The notes beneath the pieces are model-generated. The model was given only the letters and a program-made list of their open reading frames with translations. It was not told where the DNA came from and made no database searches. A stretch of 7,590 bases of DNA from an uncultured beta proteobacterium (lineage in GTDB: Bacteria > Pseudomonadota > Gammaproteobacteria > Burkholderiales > Burkholderiaceae_C), in NCBI GenBank assembly GCA_903840825.1, contig CAIMHL010000448.1:1-7590 (forward strand), written 5' to 3'. The translations under genes were made by a program, and so were the position numbers. Below, piece after piece: positions 1 through 6,008 of the stretch (position 1 is the first letter of the stretch; each line of letters starts with the position of its first letter).

Positions 1-45
1 GTCTGCGATTACCCGCAAAGTATGGCGTGGAAGGACCCAAAATAA

Positions 46-714
46 TCAGCGCGCAGTTGCCAACGCTTTCTCTAGTGAACTCATTAGGTATTGATTAAAT
101 CTGCGGCGCACAATCTTTTCACCAATCTCATCAATCCTGAAGCGTCGCTCATAGCTTGCCTTGTCTACGGCAACGAACAACGGCAATAGGCCACCCTTTG
201 GTGTGCGTTGGTAGATGCCAGGAGGACGTGTGCCTCCGCTTGGCGTGCCGATGAACACTGAGTTCTTGCCAGTCGTTGCAATGTTGTTGGTGATCTTCTT
301 GAGCGTGGCAAGGCTGACATTGCCTTGTGCATTGCGACGGACAACCGCAGGGACCAGGCGGGTATTGCCCCCTAGGGGGCCTGTAGCAGCGCCTAGAAGC
401 TTCGCCTCGAAGGGTTTGGTACCCCTTACCCCACCGCGTATGTTCGCCTTCAGGTAGGGGCGCCTGCGCTCCTCTGGGTAAACGATGGCCGCGAGGGTTG
501 CCTTGGTGGCCTTCTGCACCCGCCATGCGTTCTGGATGAACGTGGTGGGTTTGTCGAAGACGGTCTTTGATTCGCCCTTGAAAGCATCACGTGCGCTGAA
601 GGCTGTGGTTGTTAGCGCATTGGTGGTTGCAAAGGGTAATTGTTTGGCCACGGCGCGTGACCATGCCGAGGCCCGTTGCAGCCCTGCTTGATCAATTTCA
701 AGAGAGATTGCCAT
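46..714 (-). CDS. Phage minor tail / head-tail connector-type protein
   Basis: This 222-residue protein starts at ATG (714) and stops at TGA (46-48). It resembles the loosely conserved phage minor tail component proteins (tail protein Z / neck-type) in several ways. The N-terminal helix has LEIDQAGL-type spacing. An N-A-L-x-x-T-A segment (residues 32-38) precedes a K-x-V-F-D-x-P-T-x-F-I-x-x-A motif (residues 50-63), then a basic central region containing YLKANIRGG. Near the C-terminus are P-P-G-I-Y-x-R and LFVAVDKASYERRF. Such proteins are soluble virion morphogenesis components; no signal peptide or membrane segment is visible. The protein is very rich in Lys and Arg. It is co-directional with the replication operon but separated from it by a terminator, so it probably belongs to another transcript. 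No clear Shine-Dalgarno precedes the ATG. The family assignment rests on sequence feel; the exact virion role is inferred. Head-tail joining is as likely as tail assembly. Confidence 0.6.
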   Translation of the reverse strand: MAISLEIDQAGLQRASAWSRAVAKQLPFATTNALTTTAFSARDAFKGESKTVFDKPTTFIQNAWRVQKATKATLAAIVYPEERRRPYLKANIRGGVRGTKPFEAKLLGAATGPLGGNTRLVPAVVRRNAQGNVSLATLKKITNNIATTGKNSVFIGTPSGGTRPPGIYQRTPKGGLLPLFVAVDKASYERRFRIDEIGEKIVRRRFNQYLMSSLEKALATAR

Positions 715-843
715 GTGCCAAGGGTAGGGCGGGAGCCCCTCAGAAGAGCGCGATCTGCACCTGTCAACCTGCCGACCTCGCCTACGTTGCCCTTATAGGT
801 CCTTTTTCCCTGTACCCTCTCCCCTCTCTTTATAAATAAATAA

Positions 844-859
844 AAGGTTAGAAGGTTAG
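844..859 (+). repeat. Tandem AAGGTTAG x2
   Basis: Two perfect 8-bp direct copies abut (844-851 and 852-859), next to an AT-rich run and 10 bp before the terminator stem. Related words occur nearby: AAGGTAGG at 916-923 (plus) and 948-941 (minus), and AGGTTGGCAGG on the minus strand at about 908-898. The cluster recalls iterons or protein-binding sites, but two exact copies are too few to assign a role. Confidence 0.5.
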
Positions 860-869
860 TAAAGATAGT

Positions 870-885
870 AAAAGCCCTGCGGGGC
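870..885 (-). terminator. Rho-independent terminator of the leftward replication operon
   Basis: On the minus strand the sequence reads GCCC-CGCA-GGGC (885-874) followed directly by TTTT (873-870). This is a GC-only stem with a tetraloop and a short T run, 23 nt past the stop codon of the primase-helicase gene. The 5' flank AAAACCCCC (894-886) allows an alternative, longer imperfect stem. Its position at the end of the five-gene operon supports the call. The T run is short, so efficiency may be modest. Confidence 0.6.
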
Positions 886-907
886 GGGGGTTTTGCTCCT
901 GCCAACC

Positions 908-2953
908 TCATGCCGAAGGTAGGACAAACACCCATTTGTTCCTACCTTCCAACCATGCGCGCTTCTTTTCGTAGCCCAAGTCCCGCAGAATCGACGCCAC
1001 CTGCATCTGGTCTGCACGCCCCTGGCGCTCTACTGGTTTGCTGATCGCCTCGCTCAACAGCAGCTCGCTGGTGATGGGACGACCAGCATTTCGTGGGGCA
1101 TTGACCCACTCTTGGATCGCCGCCTTCCATGGGCTGTCGACGAGGTAGGTCTCGTTCTCCCGGTCAACCAGCTCGGCATGGTCACGGGTGAGATGGTTGG
1201 GTTCACCTGCTCGGTATGCGATGACCGCCGCAGACCAGATGGCATCCCGTTCGAGTAGCAACCCATCGACTGGGATGTGTGGTGCAGCAGTGACGGGGAT
1301 GACCCAGAACCGACGGTTGCCAGTGTCATCAACTAGGAAGCCAGTGTCGCGGTTAGTGCTGCCGACGATGATTGACCGCCTGGGAAATGCTTCAGTGGTG
1401 CGCTGATAGGGCGCGCGGAACATGTCGGTCTGCTGGGTGAGGAATGCCTTGACCTGTCCTGCGTGCTTGCGGCCTGTGATGTGGTCCAACTCCGCCCACT
1501 CCATCATCCAGCTGCGGTGTAGGACCATCAGGTCATCCTTGCTGCCGATGTCGCGGAGTGCATCACTGAACCAAAGGCCGCCGAGGTTGCGCCAGAAGGT
1601 GGACTTACCGCAACCCTGGGGTCCCATGAGGACACAGGCCGAGTCATGCTTGCAACCCGGCTCGAAGATGCGGCGGACTGCTGCAATGAGCGTTGCCTTG
1701 AGCATGGCGTCGTAGAGGCTGCCAGGCTGGTCGGTCGGTCGCAGGTATGCAGTCGCCAGTGTTTCGATCGGAACGGGCGGCACATTGTCAGCGACGTGCT
1801 CGAGGTATTCCCTTACAGGGTCATGAGGGTTCTCAAGTGCAACAACGTGCACGGCATCAGCTGCAAGGTCCTTGGTGACCTTGACGCCCTGCTGGGCTAG
1901 CTGTAGGTAGAAGTGCTCGATGTGCTCGATGGGCTTTTGGTCCAGCTCAATGGTCTGGGTGAAGATGTTCCAGCGAAGTCGATCGGCAAGCTGTTGCCTG
2001 AGGAGGGATAGAAGCTCGTCTGGCTCAAGCTTTAGGAGCTTTTCTGATCGCGGTGTAAGGGTCTCCTGTTGCGCTGGTAGGGAAGTCTTCTGACGTCGTT
2101 CGGTTGTGTGCGCCGGGCGGCTTTTCTCATGGCCTGCCAGGTGAGCGAGGGTGCCAAGGCTGACGCCACCAGATGAAGCGTTGAAGGTCTTCCATTTGGC
2201 TTCACAGATGCCTGCCTCGAACTTGCCTGAGATGGCCGACCATCGAATCCAGTCCTGGAGCAAAGTGTCATCACCAGCGCTGTGCAGCGCCATGCCGACC
2301 TTCACCCAGGTGTCATAGTCATCAGCATCAGCTGCGGGGATGCGTTCGAGAAAATCACGCGCCCGTGTGCTGTCAGTTTCAGGTAGGCGGATCAATGGAG
2401 CCGGTTCAGGTTGCTTGCGCTGCATCTGCTGGAGCAGCGTGGAGGGTGCATCAGCTGCTTCTAACTCAGCAGGTGAGCGGCCCTTTAGCCAACGGTAGGC
2501 GCCAGTGATTGGGTGGGCGCCTGCGACGATCGACTGACAGCCAGCCCAGCGCAGTTCAAGTTGTTCGCCTTTGATTGAGCTGCGGAGCTTGGTGGTCTTG
2601 ATAGTGGGCCAAAACGGCTCGGGGACCTGATAGATGATCTGAAGGCGGCCATCACGACCGGAGGTGACAGCCCACGATTTGGGCAGTTCGCGGAGGGGTG
2701 CGCCGATTTGCTCGAGTACTTCGGAGGCGCCGAGGCCATCGTGGTCAACAAACAGAAGGCCACCGGATTGTGGGCCTGCGATGACGCCGATTGCTACGGC
2801 GCGACCTGCAAGGATCTCAGCGGCTAGCTGGTCTTTGGTGAGGGGATTCTTCTGCCATTCGGGCTGATATGGACGCTTGTCATTTCCAACGGCGACGAGA
2901 GCCCATGTATCAGGAAGGCTCTGGAGTTCTGCGATCAGTGGGTGGGTGGTCAT
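908..2953 (-). CDS. Phage primase-helicase (PrimPol-like, PriCT-2, VapE-type ATPase)
   Basis: This 681-residue multidomain replication protein probably primes and unwinds phage DNA. The N-terminal bifunctional primase/polymerase-like domain (about 1-165) has the motif I string FVDHDG (68-73). A PriCT-2-like domain covers about 205-274 (DYDTWVKVGMALH...). The virulence-associated-E/SF3-like ATPase covers about 380-600, with Walker A GPQGCGKST (444-452), an acidic Walker B-like W-A-E-L-D (486-490), and the family signature GSTNRDTGFL...GNRRFWVI (531-552). The C-terminal 70 residues (RPITSELLLSEAI...) look like a winged-helix DNA-binding tail. The start is ATG at 2953, preceded only by a weak AGG; it lies inside the 3' end of the VRR-NUC gene (44-nt overlap), which suggests translational coupling. 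It is the last gene of the operon, followed by a terminator. Two expected PrimPol residues look substituted (see findings), so the primase half may be divergent or inactive. The ATPase assignment is firm. Confidence 0.93.
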   Translation of the reverse strand: MTTHPLIAELQSLPDTWALVAVGNDKRPYQPEWQKNPLTKDQLAAEILAGRAVAIGVIAGPQSGGLLFVDHDGLGASEVLEQIGAPLRELPKSWAVTSGRDGRLQIIYQVPEPFWPTIKTTKLRSSIKGEQLELRWAGCQSIVAGAHPITGAYRWLKGRSPAELEAADAPSTLLQQMQRKQPEPAPLIRLPETDSTRARDFLERIPAADADDYDTWVKVGMALHSAGDDTLLQDWIRWSAISGKFEAGICEAKWKTFNASSGGVSLGTLAHLAGHEKSRPAHTTERRQKTSLPAQQETLTPRSEKLLKLEPDELLSLLRQQLADRLRWNIFTQTIELDQKPIEHIEHFYLQLAQQGVKVTKDLAADAVHVVALENPHDPVREYLEHVADNVPPVPIETLATAYLRPTDQPGSLYDAMLKATLIAAVRRIFEPGCKHDSACVLMGPQGCGKSTFWRNLGGLWFSDALRDIGSKDDLMVLHRSWMMEWAELDHITGRKHAGQVKAFLTQQTDMFRAPYQRTTEAFPRRSIIVGSTNRDTGFLVDDTGNRRFWVIPVTAAPHIPVDGLLLERDAIWSAAVIAYRAGEPNHLTRDHAELVDRENETYLVDSPWKAAIQEWVNAPRNAGRPITSELLLSEAISKPVERQGRADQMQVASILRDLGYEKKRAWLEGRNKWVFVLPSA
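915..949 (-). other. Long hairpin at the 3' end of the primase-helicase gene
   Basis: GAAGGTAGGA (915-924) is an exact reverse complement of TCCTACCTTC (940-949). CAAA (925-928) pairs with TTTG (935-938), leaving one bulged base (939) and a 6-nt loop. This 14-bp stem lies in the last codons (encoding the NKWVFVLPSA end) and ends 5 bp from the stop codon. No T run follows it directly; the true terminator comes about 30 nt later. It could protect the mRNA 3' end, attenuate transcription or be a DNA-level site. Confidence 0.65.
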
Positions 2954-3377
2954 CCATAGGACCTAGTGGGCTGTCAGAGTTTACGGGATAGGTTGGCAGG
3001 TTGGAGAGCATGTGCTGCGCATCTGTAACAGATCGAGCCACGCCAGCGATGCCACCAGCGCCTTGGACGGTTGCAAGCCATGCCTGCTGCTCTGGCCTGA
3101 TGCGACCTGTGGGTGTCTTGACTTCGATGCTGGTAAATACGGCCAGCTGGGTGCCCACCATGTCTGGGGTCACGGTGATGGTGCGCCAGCCGATCAGGTC
3201 AGCACTGCCGCGCGCCAGACCAAAGGTAACGAGCCGGCCGGTGCGGGGGTCGGGGAGGCTGCCAACTTGGTTGCGGAATAGTCTGGTCTGTGGGTGGGTG
3301 CCGATTGCCAGGCGGATCTGCTGCTGGAGCGTGGTCTCGGCGTTGGCCACTGAATCATGCGCGTTGCTGTCTCGCAT
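2910..3377 (-). CDS. VRR-NUC domain nuclease
   Basis: This 155-residue protein has the layout of a stand-alone phage VRR-NUC protein, a branch of the PD-(D/E)XK superfamily related to the FAN1 nuclease domain. Visible motifs in order are an N-terminal helix with E14 and Q18-Q20, F-R-N-Q-V-G (34-39), G-x-x-R-G-S-A-D (53-60, D60 a metal ligand), I-E-V-K (84-87, the E-x-K catalytic pair) and R-P-E-Q-Q-A-W (94-100). The last is the Q-containing helix typical of the family. Such proteins cut branched or structured DNA and often sit beside an SF2 helicase in phage replication operons, as here. The proline-rich last 30 residues overlap the primase-helicase start and are probably disordered. The ATG at 3377 lies inside the helicase gene (23-nt overlap); GTG at 3350 is an alternative that would shorten the protein by nine residues. 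No strong ribosome binding site distinguishes them. Confidence 0.85.
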   Translation of the reverse strand: MRDSNAHDSVANAETTLQQQIRLAIGTHPQTRLFRNQVGSLPDPRTGRLVTFGLARGSADLIGWRTITVTPDMVGTQLAVFTSIEVKTPTGRIRPEQQAWLATVQGAGGIAGVARSVTDAQHMLSNLPTYPVNSDSPLGPMDDHPPTDRRTPEPS

Positions 3378-4707
3378 TGTGGACCCGGTGCGCCCAGCCC
3401 GGGGAGTAGCCGCGGTCTTTGGCTACAGCAAGCAGATCGGCGAGAGTGCGGGCTTTCTTCCGCTCCGTGACTCGCTGCCGTATGCCCTCGCGTTTGAGTT
3501 CTTGCAACTCACCGGCCACCTGCTTCAGCTCTCGAGGTGGTGCCGCGCAGGCTGCCCCACAGCATGGGCAGATCGGCGCAGGCTTGAACGCTGCAAAACA
3601 TTCGGGGCATGTCCGAACCGATGGGGCTGCCGGGCCTGATGCGCGCGGGGCACCATGCTCTAGCGACCATGGCCGTACATCATCCGGCCAGCCGTGGCGG
3701 GTGACGTTGCCAACGTGGTCGAGGATGATGGCGTGCTTCTTACCTTGCGCTGGCCTAAGTACGCGACCGACTTGTTGTAGGTATAGCCCCAAGGATTGAG
3801 TAGGCCTGAGGAGGATGGCGCAACCTGCTGCCGGGATGTCGAAGCCCTCGCTCACCACGTCAACGGTGACCAGGATGCGAGTTTCACCAGTGGCGAATCG
3901 ACTGACTACGGCATCACGGTCCGCAGTATTACCAAGTAATAATTCAGAGCTGATACCAACTGTTGCAAATGAGTCCCAAACCGAGACGGCGTGATTGACG
4001 TTGCAGCAGAACGCGATCGCCTGTTGATCGCCAGCCAGTGTGCGGTAGTGCTTGATCGCATCACCAGTCACCGTTGGTCGGGTCATGGCATCAGCAGCCT
4101 GGTCGATGGCGTAATCGCCAGCGCGGCGCTTCAGTCCCGACAGATCAGCAACCATCGGGGGTGCATAGATGCGTGCAGGTGACAGGTAACCGGCTGAGGT
4201 GAGCATCTGCACCGATGGGCCTTCGATCAACGTGTCGAAGACGTTGCCGAGACCTTTGCCGTCAAGCCTGCATGGCGTGGCAGTTACTCCGATTCGCAAC
4301 ACGCCTGGCCAATGATTGATGATTGCCTGCCAGCTGCCAGCTGCGGCATGGTGGGCCTCGTCAATGATTATCAGGTCGGGCGGCTCGGTGACCGTGTGCA
4401 GTCGGCGGATGAGCGTTTGCACCGATGCGACCTGAATTGATGCGTTTGCACCATCCATTCCGGCGGCGATGATGCCATGGGCCACACCTGCCTCGGTCAG
4501 TTTGCGGCTGGCTTGAGTGACCAGTTCACGGCGATGGACCAAGACCAGACCACTGCGCCCTTTGGCTGCGATTGCTGCGGCGATAGCTGAAAAGATAACG
4601 GTCTTGCCAGCGCCGGTTGGGGCGACCAGCAGTGGAGCCTGAGCGCCATTGCGGAACGCAGTGCGCAGATCGTCGACGGCCTGCTGCTGATATGGGCGGA
4701 GGTTCAA
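3355..4707 (-). CDS. SF2 DEAH-box helicase with C-terminal zinc ribbon
   Basis: This is an SF2 ATP-dependent helicase of the phage/RadD-like type. From the TTG start it is 450 residues. It opens with the Q-motif-like LRPYQQQAV, then Walker A APTGAGKT (29-36), motif Ia VLVHRREL, DEAH (116-119), VTATP (141-145), the motif V segment DVVSEGFDIP and the motif VI arginine-finger string QQVGRVLR. A Cys cluster follows (C-P-E-C near 367-370, C-P-C-C near 380-383 and one more Cys), forming a probable zinc ribbon. The end, AKDRGYSPGWAHRV, is common in this phage family. The open frame extends to GTG at 4755 (466 residues), but family members begin just before LRPYQ. TTG at 4707 also overlaps the methyltransferase stop as TTGA, which favours coupled initiation; TTG at 4716 is another option. 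No good Shine-Dalgarno decides it. Its likely partner is the VRR-NUC nuclease encoded next. Confidence 0.9.
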   Translation of the reverse strand: MNLRPYQQQAVDDLRTAFRNGAQAPLLVAPTGAGKTVIFSAIAAAIAAKGRSGLVLVHRRELVTQASRKLTEAGVAHGIIAAGMDGANASIQVASVQTLIRRLHTVTEPPDLIIIDEAHHAAAGSWQAIINHWPGVLRIGVTATPCRLDGKGLGNVFDTLIEGPSVQMLTSAGYLSPARIYAPPMVADLSGLKRRAGDYAIDQAADAMTRPTVTGDAIKHYRTLAGDQQAIAFCCNVNHAVSVWDSFATVGISSELLLGNTADRDAVVSRFATGETRILVTVDVVSEGFDIPAAGCAILLRPTQSLGLYLQQVGRVLRPAQGKKHAIILDHVGNVTRHGWPDDVRPWSLEHGAPRASGPAAPSVRTCPECFAAFKPAPICPCCGAACAAPPRELKQVAGELQELKREGIRQRVTERKKARTLADLLAVAKDRGYSPGWAHRVHNARQQRA

Positions 4708-5348
4708 GGCTCCCAACGCAAACCGCCAAAGGCATTTAGCAACTCTCCTGGACACTCAGGGCATTCTTCGCCCCAGCAATCCCAGCCCTCTCTAGCCTCT
4801 CTCGCAAAAAGCTCTGCCTTTTTTAAATCTGGCCATGTCTGCTCAATAATCTTGTGCAATGTATCCGGTTTTTTGCTATGTCCAAGCTGCTCGCTTCTTA
4901 TGTGGCCTAGCAGGTCAAGCTGTTCATTTTCGCAAGGATTGTCAGTTATGTGGTTGCTGAAGTTTGTCCTTCTTGTCGCAGGTTTTTTGCCTAAGCGACC
5001 AACAAGAATAGGTTCTGCGTTACTGCGAAACCAGTAGCCAACGCCTAGCCTGTCTTTACTTACGTTTCCGCGGCAATGTTTTGTCCACACAGCCATAGTT
5101 ACGTATTCAAACCCCCAGCCCTCTAGAACAGAAAGGCAGTCTTTCAGTAAGGCTCCAGATGACCACAAAAACAAAATACATCCATTGGGGTCTGCAATTT
5201 GCTTGATTGGCATACGAGCGATTTGACGATTGTCCAAGAGGTTGTATTGAGTGTTGGCGCATCCCCTGCCGGCTTTTTCGCTTCCCGAATCAGCTTTGCT
5301 GTAGTTGTAAGTCCATGGCGGGTCAGCCAAAATCAGTTGGTAAGACAT
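4704..5348 (-). CDS. MT-A70 family DNA N6-adenine methyltransferase
   Basis: This 214-residue protein transfers a methyl group from S-adenosylmethionine to adenine N6, here most likely in DNA. The catalytic motif A-D-P-P-W (8-12) sits right at the N-terminus, as in compact phage members of the family. It is followed by the ILFLWSSGALL strand-helix (AdoMet pocket), the GVGYWFRSNAEPILVG block, H-S-K-K-P-D-T-L-H-K-I-I-E and the closing motif ELFAREAREGWDCWGEE. Length is normal for phage MT-A70 enzymes. The ATG at 5348 overlaps the upstream stop codon as TAATG. The bases before it are T-rich with no Shine-Dalgarno, so translation probably depends on reinitiation. The gene is AT-rich compared with its neighbours (42% G+C in 4921-4980, against about 60% in the primase gene), a sign of separate acquisition. 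The role is probably protection from host restriction or regulation by methylation; target sequence unknown. Confidence 0.92.
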   Translation of the reverse strand: MSYQLILADPPWTYNYSKADSGSEKAGRGCANTQYNLLDNRQIARMPIKQIADPNGCILFLWSSGALLKDCLSVLEGWGFEYVTMAVWTKHCRGNVSKDRLGVGYWFRSNAEPILVGRLGKKPATRRTNFSNHITDNPCENEQLDLLGHIRSEQLGHSKKPDTLHKIIEQTWPDLKKAELFAREAREGWDCWGEECPECPGELLNAFGGLRWEP

Positions 5349-5938
5349 TAGAAGAAAAAGGAGTTGGGGTAACAGTATTCACCAGTGGTGAACAGATAGT
5401 AATAATCAGGAATGTAAGCTATGGCAAGCCATTGTTTAGTCGGTCTGAATACATGGGTTGCCAAGTTTTCATATGGAGTATCAAATTGTATTGAGTGGCC
5501 ATTGCTTTGCGTGGAAGATACCGCAAAACCGCAATCAAACAAGTAGCGGCGCAGCCATTGATTGCCTTCTGACTTGTTTGCCCATATCACGGCACTAAAT
5601 GGAGTTGCGTTTCTTTTATAGCCATGAGCTATGGCCATTGATTCTTCTTTAGTTTTTGGTGGATTTTTGACATCTGCATAGACCCATCTGCTGCCAATAA
5701 AAAAATCTCCCATGGCACGCATGGCTCTGTGTTGGCCGCTGCTTTGCCCTTGAGCGCCAACTGCCTTCGCTTCGTAAACAGCAACTATTCCACTGACTTC
5801 TCTGACGCCATCGACGTCGGTGCCTGTAATAGTGCTTCGAACCGGACCGTTTTTTGGCAAAAACACTCCAATAGGAATCTCATGGCTGTACTTACAGTCC
5901 AGATTTGCAAATTGGCCCGTAGAGCCGCGTCCTTTCAT
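5348..5938 (-). CDS. Unknown protein, possible PD-(D/E)XK nuclease, first gene of the leftward operon
   Basis: I do not recognise this 196-residue protein. It starts at ATG (5938), about 18 nt from the predicted leftward transcription start, and its TAA stop overlaps the methyltransferase start (TAATG). Visible features are D41-V-D43-G, then a hydrophobic strand ending in Y-E56-A-K58. A Gly/Gln-rich loop (AVGAQGQSSG) and a helix beginning Q69-H-R-A-M follow. This D...E-x-K...Q order matches the core of PD-(D/E)XK nucleases and is loosely similar to the VRR-NUC protein of the same operon. The second half (aromatic-rich, ending in SFFF) resembles nothing I know. There are no signal peptide or membrane helices. 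The 3' half is AT-rich (40% G+C in 5401-5460, 37% in 5641-5700), like the methyltransferase. Being paired with a methyltransferase it could be a restriction enzyme or a modification accessory protein. The nuclease reading is only a hypothesis. Confidence 0.7.
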   Translation of the reverse strand: MKGRGSTGQFANLDCKYSHEIPIGVFLPKNGPVRSTITGTDVDGVREVSGIVAVYEAKAVGAQGQSSGQHRAMRAMGDFFIGSRWVYADVKNPPKTKEESMAIAHGYKRNATPFSAVIWANKSEGNQWLRRYLFDCGFAVSSTQSNGHSIQFDTPYENLATHVFRPTKQWLAIAYIPDYYYLFTTGEYCYPNSFFF

Positions 5939-5957
5939 GCAAGCCGTCGCAGTTGCC

Positions 5958-5985
5958 TTGCAACCGTAGCACCCGATGCTACACT
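5958..5985 (+). promoter_or_regulatory. Rightward extended -10 promoter
   Basis: A -35-like TTGCAA (5958-5963) is separated by 16 bp from TACACT (5980-5985), which is preceded by TGC (5977-5979), an extended -10 element. Transcription would start near 5992, about 17 nt before the GTG at 6009. It would drive the small ribbon-helix-helix gene, the exonuclease and the RecT-like gene. This is a sigma-70-type match read by eye. Confidence 0.45.
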
Positions 5986-5991
5986 GTGCAA
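5963..5991 (-). promoter_or_regulatory. Leftward extended -10 promoter
   Basis: On the minus strand TTGCAC (5991-5986) is followed after 17 bp by TACGGT (5968-5963) with TGC directly upstream (5971-5969). The predicted start is near 5956, about 18 nt before the ATG at 5938, so it would drive the five-gene replication operon. The -10 is weak apart from the TGn extension. It occupies the same DNA as the rightward promoter, so the two should compete. Confidence 0.4.
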
Positions 5992-6008
5992 GCCTTCCGC
6001 GTAAAGCT

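Larger units (their letters stand above)
715..907. other. Non-coding gap: terminator, AT-rich block, short repeats
   Basis: No convincing gene lies here. From left to right the gap contains a G+C-rich leader of the structural gene and the string CCTGTCAACCTGCCGACCT (760-778). Next is a pyrimidine tract on the plus strand (800-831, broken only at 812 and 814), which reads as a polypurine tract on the minus strand. An AT-rich block follows (829-845, TTTATAAATAAATAAAA), then a tandem AAGGTTAG pair (844-859) and the leftward terminator (870-885). I looked for a leftward promoter for the structural gene. TATAAA (834-829) and TATAAG (797-792) occur on the minus strand, but neither has a recognisable -35 at 16-18 bp. 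An origin-like role is discussed in the findings. Confidence 0.6.
5957..5992. promoter_or_regulatory. Nested operator-like dyad between divergent operons
   Basis: The inner dyad GTAGCA-CCCGA-TGCTAC (5966-5982) is perfect, with 6-bp arms. An outer pair CTTGCA (5957-5962) / TGCAAG (5987-5992) is centred within half a base of it. The structure sits exactly over both predicted divergent promoters, and each inner arm supplies the TGC-TAC of an extended -10 on one strand. A dimeric repressor bound here would silence both directions. The natural candidate is the ribbon-helix-helix protein encoded just downstream. Symmetry could also come partly from the two back-to-back promoters themselves. Confidence 0.55.

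Noticed and set aside
1..45. Possible start of another leftward gene
   Set aside because: No ATG is present on the minus strand here and only 45 bases are available; a frame stays open but nothing supports a start or product.
367..380. Perfect 14-bp palindrome GCCCCCTAGGGGGC
   Set aside because: It encodes Gly-Pro-Leu-Gly-Gly in the tail protein and is explained by codon choice; no second copy and no adjoining signal.
612..935. Leftward 107-aa open frame spanning the gap between the structural and primase-helicase genes
   Set aside because: It overlaps both flanking genes, runs through the terminator hairpin and has a low-complexity, family-free translation.
1913..1930. Tandem 9-mer GTGCTCGAT x2
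   Set aside because: It simply encodes the repeated Ile-Glu-His in the primase-helicase and is a small in-frame duplication.
3001..3639. Rightward 212-aa open frame
   Set aside because: It is antisense to the VRR-NUC and helicase genes, both of which carry clear motifs; the translation has no recognisable domain.
4013..4020. GCGATCGC (HIP1 octamer, abundant in many cyanobacteria)
   Set aside because: Only one copy was seen in 7.6 kb, inside the helicase gene; too little to support a host assignment.
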